From: Symbiodinium natans
Lineage: Eukaryota; Sar; Dinophyceae; Suessiales; Symbiodiniaceae
DNA: 64,000 nt
Direction of reading: 5' to 3'
Assembly (NCBI GenBank): GCA_905221605.1
Contig: CAJNDS010001680.1
Coordinates: 197,501 to 261,500 of the forward strand
Shown here piece after piece: positions 52,080 to 62,510 of this stretch (positions are counted from its first letter, which is position 1; every line of letters begins with the position of its first letter). A program made the translations under genes and the position numbers. The notes under the pieces were generated by a model. It was not told the DNA's origin. It saw only the letters and a program-made list of their open reading frames with translations, and searched no databases.

Positions 52080-52640
52080 TATTTTATTTTGTTTAGGGCT
52101 TAGGGTTTGGGGTTTAGGGTTTAGTTTCTTTCATGTTGTTTAGTGTATGTTTCGGGTATGTTTTGCATTTCTGATAGAGATATGATACGAACTAGCTGTT
52201 ATCGGACTATGAAATTTGGAAAAATCATGTGTGTACATTTTTTGCAAAAATAGATGCGCTATGAAAACCTTATGTTTTTTTTCCATGTTAGTAGGGAAAA
52301 CCAACCACTTGAAATTACAATGATATGGTACGAGCTAACTATGACATCTCTATGTAAGCCAGGGCGACCTTGCCGAAAATGAAACACGTATTTCCTCGTA
52401 GAAAAATATTAAGTGGTTTCCAGGACCCCATTTCCAGGTTCATAAATAGCCAACCATATTGAAACCATATTCGAACCACGAACAAACTAGTTCCTTTAAA
52501 CATTTATTGACCAACACCTCAAGTCGCAAACCTAGGCCAAGCCCGATTCTGACATCAACGCCCTAAAGAACCACCAAACACAAAAGATAACAATCCCTAG
52601 ATTTCCCTTTTAAGGAATTTATGTTTCGATCCCCTTCTTA
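52080..52640 (+). other. AT-rich stretch present only in copy B
   Basis: Between the exon 9 donor and the family-2 element, copy B has about 550 bases of AT-rich sequence with few repeats, whereas copy A has the 11-unit telomere array. It ends in a family-3 right arm (CTTCTTAAGCAAATCGTAG). I see no open frame or palindrome in it. Confidence 0.6.
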
Positions 52641-52754
52641 AGCAAATCGTAGCAATGCGAGTGTGAGCATCGAAACCGGGTGGCTTCTGTCGTACCTTGG
52701 AAGGTCCAAGTTCCAATGCGCGCCAAAGTTCCTGGTAGCTTCGAAACTAATGTC

Positions 52755-52852
52755 TTGGGATGCTCCCCCACTAACAGTCCTTAATAGGGATGATTATAGG
52801 GGGTGCTATAATCCCTATAAAGGGCTGCTAGTATAACGGGGGACGTCCCAAC
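52755..52852 (+). mobile_element. Family-2 element, copy B
   Basis: TTGGGATGCTCCCCCACTAAC to AGTATAACGGGGGACGTCCCAA. It shares its site with 43,231-43,377, so the insertion predates the duplication. Confidence 0.7.
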
Positions 52853-53701
52853 TAACATCCAACACGAAGGGGTTTCGAGTTTTGGGTTTAGGGCTGAAGG
52901 TCCTGTTTTCCAAATGATACTGGATAGGATACTATTGCCCTATATATAAACCCATGTCGCTGCATGGGCATCATTGGGGCCTCACAGAGTAGCTGAGTAT
53001 TTAGGCCGAAATCGTTTTGGTTTAATGCACGCCCCATGGAGACAGGACTTGGCAAGTCGATGTTACCAACCCTACTCGTCACGGTGCCCCCAAAGTACCT
53101 GCCGTTTGATGTAATGGATGGGATGGAAACCACAAAAAATGGCAGCCAATCGGTACCAGGTACTATCTTGTGATAGCTCAGCTCCTACAGCAGCCCTTTG
53201 GGTGACAATCGAGACCAGGACCTATTCTCAGCAAGGAATTCGTGAGCCAAGGACTTCATATCCTCCGATATGACCTTTTAAGCCATTGGGGGGGATAAGG
53301 TGCAAGAACTAGTACACCAAGAGGCTTGGTTCCAAGCTGGCTGGCCACAAGCAGCTCAGTCTCGCCTCTGACGCGGTGCTGCGCGGCTGGTACTTTTCTC
53401 TTGTTCCTTGGCCCGTTGTTGTTTTAAGAGCGGATTCCAAATCTGGCCGGAATAAGCAAGACACCTAAACTTGAGCGAGTTTCGGCGAACTTGGCTTGAA
53501 TGCTGCGTTTTTCCCTCTTTTGGCACTGTCCCACTATGGCTGTTGTGCTCTCAGGTTCTGGGTCCACAAGCTGTCCTGTTGCAGCGGTTTAGGGTTAGGC
53601 TGGCTTTAGGCTTTGGGGCTTAGGGTTTCGAGTTCGGATCCGGCTGAGCCTGGAGTCAAAAAAAAGGGTTAAGGGGTAATTAGATATGCAGGCAAGTACA
53701 G

Positions 53702-53729
53702 CATCCTCGCCATGGCGAAACGCCCAATG
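53702..53729 (+). CDS. Exon 10, copy B: micro-exon ILAMAKRPM
   Basis: 28 nt between AAGTACAG and GTACTTGGAGG, in frame with exon 11 across the family-1 element at 53,730-53,850. KRP is kept from copy A. Confidence 0.45.
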
Positions 53730-53850
53730 GTACTTGGAGGTTTCATAGTTCTAAGTATAGCAGTAGGGCAACTGGAACTATACTTCGTTCTACCCTTATT
53801 CAGGGTACTTAGAGAACCCCACTTATAGCTACCCCTGAACCTTCAGGTAG
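53730..53850 (+). mobile_element. Family-1 element forming the exon 10/11 intron, copy B
   Basis: 121 bp, GTACTTGGAGGTTTCATAG to AACCTTCAGGTAG. Without the extra array of copy A, this is the simplest example of an element whose two inverted-repeat ends are the splice sites. Confidence 0.65.
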
Positions 53851-54145
53851 CATGAGGCCATCAGTGCCAAAAGCTCTGCAAAACCGCAAAGCATAGCGGA
53901 GAAGCTGAAGCAGATGGCTTGTGCCTGGTGTCGTATGTGCTGTTCTCCGTTTCATCGCGAGGGGGCCTCTACGTAGATGTTTTCTGCAAAGATGGATAGC
54001 CTTGCCATCGGCCCTGTTCACAGTCCCGCCTGAGGTCAAACCCGACGCGATGGAAGCCCCAAGCCATGCGGCTCCCCAGCGCGGGCAATTCTTCGCAAGC
54101 ATCCAACGCGTGCTAGTGGACCGCCTGAGACTACGCCAGATTTGA
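53851..54145 (+). pseudogene. Exon 11 (terminal), copy B, frameshifted
   Basis: HEAISAKSSAKPQSIAEKLK and CAWCRMCC match copy A. The block then loses frame: two extra bases and a TAG lie near 53,975, and an extra base in GGCCCTGTTCAC breaks the frame near 54,018. The end is well conserved (VPPEVKPDAMEAPSHAAP ... VDRLRLRQI) with TGA at 54,143-54,145. Confidence 0.5.
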
Positions 54146-56973
54146 GCTGTGCTTTATTCTTGCTTTCTGAGTGTAAATATTCTTTGTCCAGGGGAACCAC
54201 GAGGGGAACCATGGACTTTGGTCCTGTTCAAGCCGGCTTGCAGCAATCCAGTCGGGCCTGATAAAGTGCGATTCGTCATACATATACCTGTACGTAGACA
54301 TCTGGCTTTCGGGCTCAGGGTTTAGTGTTTAGGGTTTAGGCCCTAAACCCTCAACCCTACGTATCACGGCGTCCAGGCAAACATGGCTTAGGTCGGCAAA
54401 ACCCAGTACATGGGTCTCGGTGTGGGGGTTTCGGGTTTAGGGTTGGTGCTGCCGTTTCATCTTCGCAGCCTGTGAAACTCCTAACCCGTCTAAACCCTCC
54501 AACCTAAACCCCTAAGCCCTCAACCACACATGGAGAGACATCCCAACCCTAAGCCCTAAACCCTAAACCCCCAAACCCTAAACCCCCCCAAAACCGACCC
54601 AAGGAAAGATCTGGATTTGGATGTGGACCTGGAAGCGCAGAATTGCTGCCATTTCATTTCTCTATCCTGGAAGGATGCTCAGGAGGGTGCCGCTCCATCA
54701 CAGCCATAACGCGCCTGCCCCTTTTACCCCGAAGCCCTGAACCCCCATGGAGGGGCACCTTACACCCACCCTAAACCCTGGCAGTGGACAGGAAGAACCG
54801 GAAGAAGAGCCTTAGCCCGAATATGCCAAATGCCCTGCGAAGCGGACATCAGTCTCGGCTGACACACTCTAAACGGCTTCGCACCCCAAACCCTAAACCC
54901 TAGTCCCGAGACCCTAAAACCCTAAGAGCAGGGAGACTCCTGGCTCAAGATTCCTTATGCGCTGCTGACTGGTGGCCCTGGGACCTAGCGGTCGGAAGCA
55001 CGAAAAGGGGACCTGCATGGTTTCGGGTTTAGGGTTTAGGGTTTTAAAGGTTCAGGGTTCAGCATCTCATGTTCGGGCTTTCACGAGTCAAGCAGTTGTC
55101 AGGCGACAGATAAGTACCCACGCGCACATAGATTCCCCTAACATCAAGACAATGATCAACCCAGTAAACCTATCAACCCTAAAGCCCAAGGCCCGGTAAC
55201 CCTAAACCCTAACGACTTGAACCCCTAAAGCCCAAGGCCCAGTGGGCCCAAACCCTAAAGCCCAAGCCCAGTAGACTCTGAACCCTAATGCCCAAGGCCC
55301 AGCAAGCCAAAACTCAATGCCCTCGAAATTTGCGCAACGCCAACGAATGTTTGATTTCCACAGTGCCCACGAACAAACGCACAGCGCCCCTACCATTTTG
55401 CACACTGCCTACGAAAAGCCCGAAACCCTAAACCCTAAACCCTAAACCCTAGGAGCCCCAAGCCTTCAAAAATGGGGATCGAGCCCTGCCGCTCGTCTAG
55501 CTGGGCTCTGCAGGGCAAGGGGACGCTGTTCACCTTGAAACCCTAAACCCGACAAATCGGCCTCATGACCCATCCTCTGAACATCCCATCGTGACATCCT
55601 GAATTTGGGCTTTTGAACAACTCCCTATGCGAGACGGGTGGGAAAAACCCTGAACCCTGAACCCTGATCTCAGTTCAAGGAAGTGCTGTTTGGGCTTGTA
55701 ACGAGGCAGGCTGCGGGTTTTGGTGTTTAGGGCTTGGGGTTTGGGGTTTAGGGTTTAGGGTTTAGGGCTCAGAAGCCTATTGCAAAGGGTTTAGGGCCGA
55801 GGCAGCGGGGCCAGTCCAAGTCCTCTTGCGAGGCTTGTGCTCAGCGGGCACAAAGTAAGATGATGCCTCGAGCACTTGGGTGCAATACCCTAAACCCTAA
55901 ACCCTGAACCCCAAACCCGAAACCCTAAACCCTAAACATCCCTAAACCCTAAACCCGCGTATCCCCCTTGGAAATGATTCTTGATCTTTGTTCATATAAA
56001 ACCCAAGAGGAGGATATTAGAAGTAGTGATGTTGTTAATGTTCTAGGGGGAGTATAGTCCTAACTATGGCACAATGACAGAGTTTTATGGATCAAAGCTC
56101 GCAAACGATCGTGAAACATTCCAATATCATTCAGTCCCCCTGGTGTACAACGCCGTGCCCCTCAAAAGCCCTGTGTGCATGACTTGTTGTCAATCACATT
56201 CTGTCGCCAAGCACATGCTTCGAAACGTGCCTCCTCCACTTCGGCAGAAACGTTCATGTAGAGTTTAGGGTTAGGGGTTTAGGGTTTAGGATTCAGGGCT
56301 TAGGGCCCAAGTGTATATAGTATATGGGTACATGGACCCTGGGTTCTACTGGTCGGATGGACGTTTGCTTGTGCATCTCGTGCAGCTGAAGGGATTTTGT
56401 TTAAGATCATTCATTTTGATTATTTGTTTGTATTGCAAATGGATATGGAAAGCCCTAAACCCGAAACCCGAAACACTGTTTGCATGTCGGGGGCGCGACG
56501 CCCCAAAAAACTGTTATCCGGATCCGTGCTGGCTCATTCCAAGCGTCCGCAGCATTGAGCAAACCGTGCTCTGCGCAACGATGGGGTGCACCCAAAGCAT
56601 CCTGGCTCTTCATAGTTTAGGGTTGAGGGTTTAGGGTTTAGGGTTTAGGGTTTCAAGCTTAAGTGCTGAGAAGGTGAAACCCAAACCCCAATGAGCCCTA
56701 CTCCGAAACACAGCTGGCCGGCATCCCGTGTCAAAGACTCCGGGATTTAGGATTTAGGGTTTAGGGTTTTGGTTCATTTTCACAACCCCTGGAATCTGAC
56801 AAAGGTACCATTGCCTCCCAGGTGCTCCTTGGCTGCACTCTCTTCGGTTCGTAGCACCCGAAAATGACCGGGAAAACCTGGACAAAGGTAGACACAGCAA
56901 ACTAAATCCTAAGCCCTAAACCCTAAGTCCCAAACCCCAAACCCCAAACCCCAAACCCGTAACCCGTAACCCT

Positions 56974-57025
<52 letters not shown>

Positions 57026-57121
57026 ACCCTAAACCCTAAACCCTAAACCCTAAACCCTAAACCCTAAACCCTAAACCCTAAACCCTAAACCCTAAACCCT
57101 AAACCCTAAACCCTAAACCCT
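56974..57121 (-). repeat. Telomere array with a variant block joined to a canonical block
   Basis: About seven units of CCCTCAA (56,978-57,027) switch at one point to about thirteen of CCCTAAA. Two CCCGTAA units and several CCCCAAA units precede the block. Confidence 0.9.
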
Positions 57122-57965
57122 ATGCATGAATGTCAAGACCTTGAGTCGCCAGGTTCCGGCTTAAGGGCGGGGCAGCTCCAAAACTGAAGTAGCTAGAGTT
57201 AGGGAGCACCGAGGGTGTGGGGTTTAGGGTTTAGGGTTTAGGGTTATTAGGGTTTAGGGATGTTTAGGGTTAAGGGTTTAGGGTTCCGGGTTTAGGGTTA
57301 GGGTTTTTTAGAGGTAAGCCTTCAGTGTTCCTGAGTTTCAAAGCCCTTGGGAAGCCTTTGATGAACTCCAGAGACCCTACATGCGTCCTGTGAAAAAAAA
57401 ACTGGAAAACCGCTACGCGAACCTATACAAGCCCTGATCCCTTAACCCGAAAACTAGGCCCGAAGCCCTAAAGCCCAAACCCTACCTTATTTAAGCCTTT
57501 TACAAAACCCTTTTAAGCCTCTTCGGGCCACTAACGAAATCGACGGCACGTCCTGATCTAAACCCTAAACCCTTAACCCTAAACCGCGAAGGTCAAAGGA
57601 CACCTACTTGGCCAAGGTGGCGCCCGTGAACTCGGGCAGCCCGACCTTTCCAAATGGGCAGAACTTGGTCCAAGGACACTCCAGAGGGTCGAGGGGTTTA
57701 GGGTTAAGGGGTCCGGGAAAACTACGTCCTATGGAAACCCTATCTGGCGTTGGGTATCGTTTTACATTTTTAAGGGCACTTAAGCCTCTAAGGAATAATA
57801 TAGATTTAAATCTGAATACGATCCCAACCATGAACTAGAATCCCACCCTATGTCCCACAGTGGCAGCTTGCAGGTTCTAGGGCACTAGGAGTGGGCTTGG
57901 GTTCGAGGAACCTTCCTGGGCGTGCGAGTTTTTAGGGTTTTCAGGGTGTTTAGGGTTCAGGGTAT

Positions 57966-58048
57966 CCCTAAACCCTAAACCCTAAACCCTAAACCCTAAA
58001 CCCTAAACCCTAAACCCTAAACCCTAAACCCTAAACCCTAAACCCTAA
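57966..58048 (-). repeat. Telomere-type array, about 12 units, left arm of an inverted pair
   Basis: CCCTAAA units facing the TTTAGGG array at 58,165-58,252 across a unique 116-bp spacer. Confidence 0.95.
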
Positions 58049-58164
58049 GGTGGAGGAGAGCAGTCTCAGAACCTCATGCTGCTTACCCAGAACTTCCCTC
58101 CCCCTTTCCACGCCTTTGTGCCAGGAATGTGCGTAAGCGGAGGCGGCCGCCTGAGATGTGGGCT

Positions 58165-58252
58165 GGGTTTAGGGTTTAGGGTTTAGGGTTTAGGGTTTAG
58201 GGTTTAGGGTTTAGGGTTTAGGGTTTAGGGTTTAGGGTTTAGGGTTTAGGGT
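58165..58252 (+). repeat. Telomere-type array, about 12 units, right arm of an inverted pair
   Basis: Perfect TTTAGGG units that can pair with 57,966-58,048. A family-1 element follows directly. Confidence 0.95.
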
Positions 58253-58253
58253 C

Positions 58254-58373
58254 TTGAAGGTTCAGGGGCAGCTTTAAGTAGGATAATAAGTACCCTTAGT
58301 GAGGTTATAGGCATTTCCAACTATAGCTACCCCACGTCTAAGCCTACTTATAACGAATGAATCACCAAGCTGA
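58254..58373 (+). mobile_element. Family-1 element fused to a telomere array
   Basis: CTTGAAGGTTCAGGGGCAGC starts directly where the 12-unit TTTAGGG array ends; the right arm GAATGAATCACCAAGCTGAAG is weak. Confidence 0.5.
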
Positions 58374-59314
58374 AGGTTTCACAAAGGGGCTTTGGGTTTC
58401 AAGGTTTAGGGTTGAGGGTTTAGGGTTTAGGCGATACTGGGAAACTTACCCCGGCTTGCTGCAGCAGCTCGGCAGCAAAAGGGTTTAGGGGTTTAGTGTT
58501 GAATTCGGGTTTCTAGGTCAGGCGAGCACAGGTCAGAATCCCTACTCCCTAAACCCTAAACCCTAAACCCTATTTTTGGCGTTGGTACGGGTTGCGACCT
58601 CGGCCAAACCTGGTAACACCCTGGAGATGCTTCGGGTCCCTCCATGAAACAACCCACTTGAACGTTGGAGGTTCAGGTTTAGGGTTAAGGGTTTAGGGCT
58701 ACTAGGACTCAGAGTAGGCCCTTATTCCCTATTTATATGTGGGTTCTCCGAAAAGCCCCTTCTCTTTTTCCTAGGCTACCCCGGGGTCTAGTTAGAAGTA
58801 GGGCAGCTTGAAGGGTGGCCATGTTTAGGGTACTTATGAGTTATAACTCTACTCATAACTACCCTTGAACCTTCTAGTAGTCCTAAACCCTAAACCCTAA
58901 ACCCTAAACCCTAAAGTCTTCTGGGCGTCGCAGGTGGATCACGAGCATTCACCTGGTCCTTGGGCATCTACAGGGCGCTGAATGCCACATGGCCCTTTGT
59001 TGAGTTAGGGTTTAGGGTTTAGGGTTTCGGGTTTAGGGTTTTAGGGTTTAGGGTTTAGGGTTTAGGGTTTAGGGTTTAGGTCGAATACTTCCACAGCAAT
59101 GTGAACGCACCCCCGCCACGCGGACGGCTACCAACATGTGCACGGAATCTGACTGTGGAGCCGCAAAGACTATACCATCTGGGTTTGTTTTTGTTTGTAT
59201 CCTCTTTTCTGCCTAATCCCATAATAGTTTTTTCGCGTGGAAGCCTTTCACGCCGACCCCGCAGGAGAACAAGTTTAAGGTTTGGGGTTTGGTGATTTTG
59301 TTTGCGGTTCCTGT

Positions 59315-59500
59315 TGGGGGGGGGTGGGGGGGGGGGGGGGGGGGGGTCGCGGGGGGGGGGTAAGGGGGGGGGGGTGGGGGGGGGGGAGAGGGGGGCAGGG
59401 GAGGGCAGAGGGGGAGGGGTTTTTCCTTTACGCAGTGTGGGGCCTGTTCCTCACGGAAAAAGCTGGCGGGGTACCCCCCCCCCCCCCCCCCCCCGGCGTT
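59315..59500 (+). repeat. G-rich tract followed by a C-run
   Basis: G runs at 59,315-59,420 and about 22 C at 59,473-59,494. The two could pair as a hairpin. Confidence 0.8.
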
Positions 59501-59879
59501 TTGGGGGGGTAAGGAGGGAAAGAGGGAGGTTTTCACCTCTTTTTCCCATCCAACACGCCGCCAGGGTCGGCGGACCCTCTAAACCCCAAAGCCTAAACCC
59601 TCAACCATCTAAACCCCAAACCCTAAAACCCCTGATAAACCCCTATGAACCCTGATAAACCCTCATCAACCCTTAGTAAACAACCCTAAACCCCAAACCC
59701 CAAACGCCCCAAACCATTAGAAAACCCTTATAAACCCTAAGCAGCACCCCTTGAAGCACGAAGGAGCTGGGCATTCTTCCAAAGCTCGAAGGGATCAGCA
59801 CCTCGGCTGCGCATTCCCAGCAAAAGCATGTAAAAGGCCTTTCGGGTTTGGGGTTTAGGGTTTAGTGTTTAGGGTTTAG

Positions 59880-59964
59880 GGATGTTCCCCCTTGTACGAA
59901 CAGTCCTTCATAGGGTACTATAATCCCGATTAAGGACTGTTAGTTGAAGGGGGAGCATCCCAAG
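59880..59964 (+). mobile_element. Family-2 palindromic element
   Basis: GGATGTTCCCCCTTGTACGA to GTTGAAGGGGGAGCATCCCAAG, directly after a TTTAGGG array. Confidence 0.75.
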
Positions 59965-60209
59965 TTATAATGCATGTGCTTATTTCACCGTGTAAGGACC
60001 GCTATGCAGCTCGCAATAGATGTTCCTTACTTCCTGTGGTGTCGCTGGTAGATCGGGCTGCATACTGATGTCTTCAGCCTTCAGCAACACTTGCTGGGAA
60101 AGAGGAAATGGGTAGAACTAGCGAAGCAGTCTGTCCCAACAGTTGCATTCAGAACTTCCTGAAATCCTGGCTCTTTGCAAGATCTTTATTTCATGCACCC
60201 AGCCGTACC

Positions 60210-60324
60210 CACTTGGAGGTTCATGGGTGGTTATAAGTAAGGTCATAAGCAGGGTAACTATACTTGTAACCTTACTTCGGATACTTATAACCCCACTTAT
60301 AACTACCCATGAACCTCCAAGTAG
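60210..60324 (+). mobile_element. Family-1 palindromic element, best-preserved copy
   Basis: Left arm ACTTGGAGGTTCATGGGTGG TTATAAGTAAGG; right arm CCACTTATAACTACCCATGA ACCTCCAAGT. The arms pair over roughly 35 bases around a short core. There is no coding capacity, so any transposition enzyme must act in trans. A telomere array follows immediately. Confidence 0.8.
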
Positions 60325-60478
60325 CCCTAAACCCTAAACCCTAAACCCTATACACCCTAAACCCTATACACCCTAAACCCTAAACCCTTTCCTGTTGTGA
60401 CATGCGAAGGCTCTGTCAGCGGTGGCACGTGGTGCTCCTCAGTGGTGATGTTTGCGACCTTCGGCCTTGGATGGAAAC

Positions 60479-60597
60479 GGTTTAGGGTTTAGGGTTTAGG
60501 GTTTAGGGTTTAGGGTTTAGGGTTTAGGGTTTAGGGTTTAGGGTTTAGGGTTTAGGGTTTAGGGTTTAGGGTTTAGGGTTTAGGGTTTAGGGTTTAA
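60479..60597 (+). repeat. Telomere-type array, about 17 perfect units
   Basis: Uninterrupted TTTAGGG between GGAAACGG and TTTAAAGCGG. Confidence 0.95.
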
Positions 60598-60774
60598 AGC
60601 GGATGCTAAGTATGTAGCAGCTGCTTTGACACATCTTCACAGAGACGAGACGTACTCGGAGTGCAGCCCTTGCCAGTGCATGCAAGCAGCGGAAGTGTCA
60701 GGATGCTGTGGGTTTAGGGTTTAGGGTTTAGGGTTTAGGGTTTCGAATCGACGACTTGACATGGCCAGCTCCCA

Positions 60775-60978
60775 GTGCTATACGAGATTAGGTTGTGGCA
60801 TGTCATCCACTTAGCCATTCTACTCACACACAAGCACAGGCCAGTACGTATCAGCACAGTTGGACATGAACACGAGGTGCAACGGTATCTCGCAGCCGTG
60901 GTTCTTCACAGTTCAGAAATGGACCTGCTCAGCCGTGCTGCCTCAGGAAAGAGTATCAGGGCAACCCCATCGAGATAG
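60775..60978 (+). CDS. Coding-like island
   Basis: 67 codons after AGCTCCCAG (acceptor-like): HRPVRISTVGHEHEVQRYLA AVVLHSSEMDLLSRAASGKS to TAG. It lies in the 1-kb stretch with almost no telomere repeat. Unknown function; could be chance. Confidence 0.25.
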   Translation: MLYEIRLWHVIHLAILLTHKHRPVRISTVGHEHEVQRYLAAVVLHSSEMDLLSRAASGKSIRATPSR

Positions 60979-61530
60979 ATGCTGCTTGGGTGCATTCGCT
61001 TTCTCATGCCCACGCCCCCTTGAAAACGTGTGTCAACGATAAAGGAGCGCCTCCATACACTGTAAACCTCAACCCCAGACCCTAAACCCTGCTGTAAACC
61101 CGAACTGATTTTGAAGGTCTGAACCGTTTTGGGACCGTGGGCTCTCTTGCGACTTTGCCTGCTTTGACCTAGAAAATTCGGGTTGTTTGTGTCATTCTGG
61201 GTGGAGAACCCTGCCGTCCAGCCGTTCCTGTCCGATCCTGGCAGCACCGCGGAGAAAGTAATAAGTTGCAAGGCTAAGGATAGAGAAGCGCTTGCGTTCC
61301 TAGGTAGATATTCACGGGTTGTTGAGGGTATGGGGGTACAAGTGTCCTCAAGAAGCATATCACCAAGTTTGCCTCGAGTTACCCTGCGTACAGGCCGACT
61401 TGTAACTGCCCATGAACCTTCACGAGAACAATCCCACGAACACCTTTGCAACCCGGATTGCTTGCTCGCAGAGGCCCTGCTTGGCCCAGCAACGACTCCA
61501 GGAGAGGCGGTAGGGACACGTGCGGCCTGA
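60906..61530. other. Repeat-poor stretch with competing open frames
   Basis: A 181-codon frame on the minus strand (60,906-61,451) and a 115-codon frame on the plus strand (61,183-61,530) overlap. The plus frame includes a family-1 right-arm remnant near 61,405 (CTTGTAACTGCCCATGAACCTTC), which argues against it. The minus frame has no recognisable motif. I list the stretch because it is unusually free of arrays, not as a gene call. Confidence 0.3.
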
Positions 61531-62090
61531 TCTGCAATTCGGGTTTGCGCGCAGGGCGTCCGGGCAAAAAATGTGTAACTCCCTTCAAATCCTGCACCAC
61601 GACCAATCGATCAACTGCCCCCTACCAAGAATGTGGGCCAAGAAGCCCTAAGTGGACCACATTTTGGGCCAGTTGTCGATGGGAGGGGGAATAGCCAAAT
61701 ATCCTCATGAAAAGCACGTCCAACAGCGCTGTCCTAGTTTGCTTTGGCTGTCTCGCATCTGTGGAAGGGAAGTCTTGGTCGCTGCATCCCTACTGTAGAT
61801 ATAAGCAGGGTTCAAAAGAAGGATACCTATAGCTCTAGCCTTATGTTGAGGATACTTGGCTGACACCTACCCATGAACCTTCAAGTAGAGTTCTCAAAGC
61901 ATGCACAAAATATCGACGTCGGGGCCTTTAAAGTCTGCGAGTACTACGCCCTACGTTGCGCGATTCCCTAAACCCTAAACTCCAAACCCCTGAACCATAG
62001 TTGGCAATTCGTGTGTTGGCGGGCTTGGGTTTTTGGGGGGCAGGTCCTGGCTTCTCGAGTCCGAAGCCTCAAGCCCTATACTCTGTGGTG

Positions 62091-62163
62091 CTTCACTGTA
62101 ACTTAAGATCCTTAGCCTTTTTGGTGGTTTATTGGGTTTCTTACTAAGGCAGCTAAGAATTTC
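62091..62163 (+). mobile_element. Family-7 dispersed repeat, second copy
   Basis: CTCTGTGGTGCTTCACTGTA ACTT through TTACTAAGGCAGCTAAGAA. The tail CCTCCTAAGTGCAGCCAAG at 62,174 is shared with 15,657. Confidence 0.6.
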
Positions 62164-62510
62164 ATTCATAACTACCCTCCTAAGTGCAGCCAAGTATATA
62201 CCCTGAACCTACTCTACAGCATCCTGAATCGCCACAGCTTCTCCTGCAAAGTGGGTGCGCAGTTCAGAGGTGCCCTACTTCAACTCTCAACCCAAAAACC
62301 CTAAACCCCTAAACTCCAAACCCTAAACCCTAAACCCCAAACCCTATACTAAACCCCAAACCCTAAACCCCAAACCCTAGACCCCAAACTCTAAACCCTA
62401 AGCCCTGAAGCTTGAAGACTGGGGAGGAGAGTTGACACTCGACTTCTTGGCACAGCCGACGGCGCCGGCGGCTCACGGCATCTCCCAAGGCGCTTGGGCT
62501 TGGGTTTGCC

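Larger units (their letters stand above)
47552..54145 (+). pseudogene. Unrecognised multi-exon gene, copy B (paralogue of copy A, probably decayed)
   Basis: The same block order as copy A. Copy B keeps a GTGAG donor after exon 3 and an open frame through exon 4, where copy A is damaged. It is itself damaged elsewhere. Exon 8 is split by a 135-bp insertion, exon 7 has a palindromic element at its acceptor, and the terminal block has one extra base near 54,018 that breaks the frame used in copy A. Neither copy can be read as an intact gene from the sequence alone unless the insertions are spliced out, so this may be a pair of pseudogenes of a functional gene elsewhere. Confidence 0.45.
46990..55073 (+). 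repeat. Tandem segmental duplication, copy B (about 8.1 kb)
   Basis: The second unit of the direct duplication. It begins at the word AAGGGTGTTTCTGG, matching AGGGTGTTTCTG in copy A near 37,802, and ends with the words CATCTCATGTTCGGGCTTT at about 55,055-55,073, the same end seen in copy A. In the 120-nt exon shared by the copies (50,057-50,176) I count 9 differences, about 7.5 percent. The duplication is therefore old enough to have diverged, yet still alignable by eye. Confidence 0.9.

Noticed and set aside
46990..55073. Simple allele misassembly as the explanation for the duplication
   Set aside because: Not excluded, but about 7.5 percent difference in an exon, many copy-specific insertions and a directly abutting junction make an old tandem duplication more likely.
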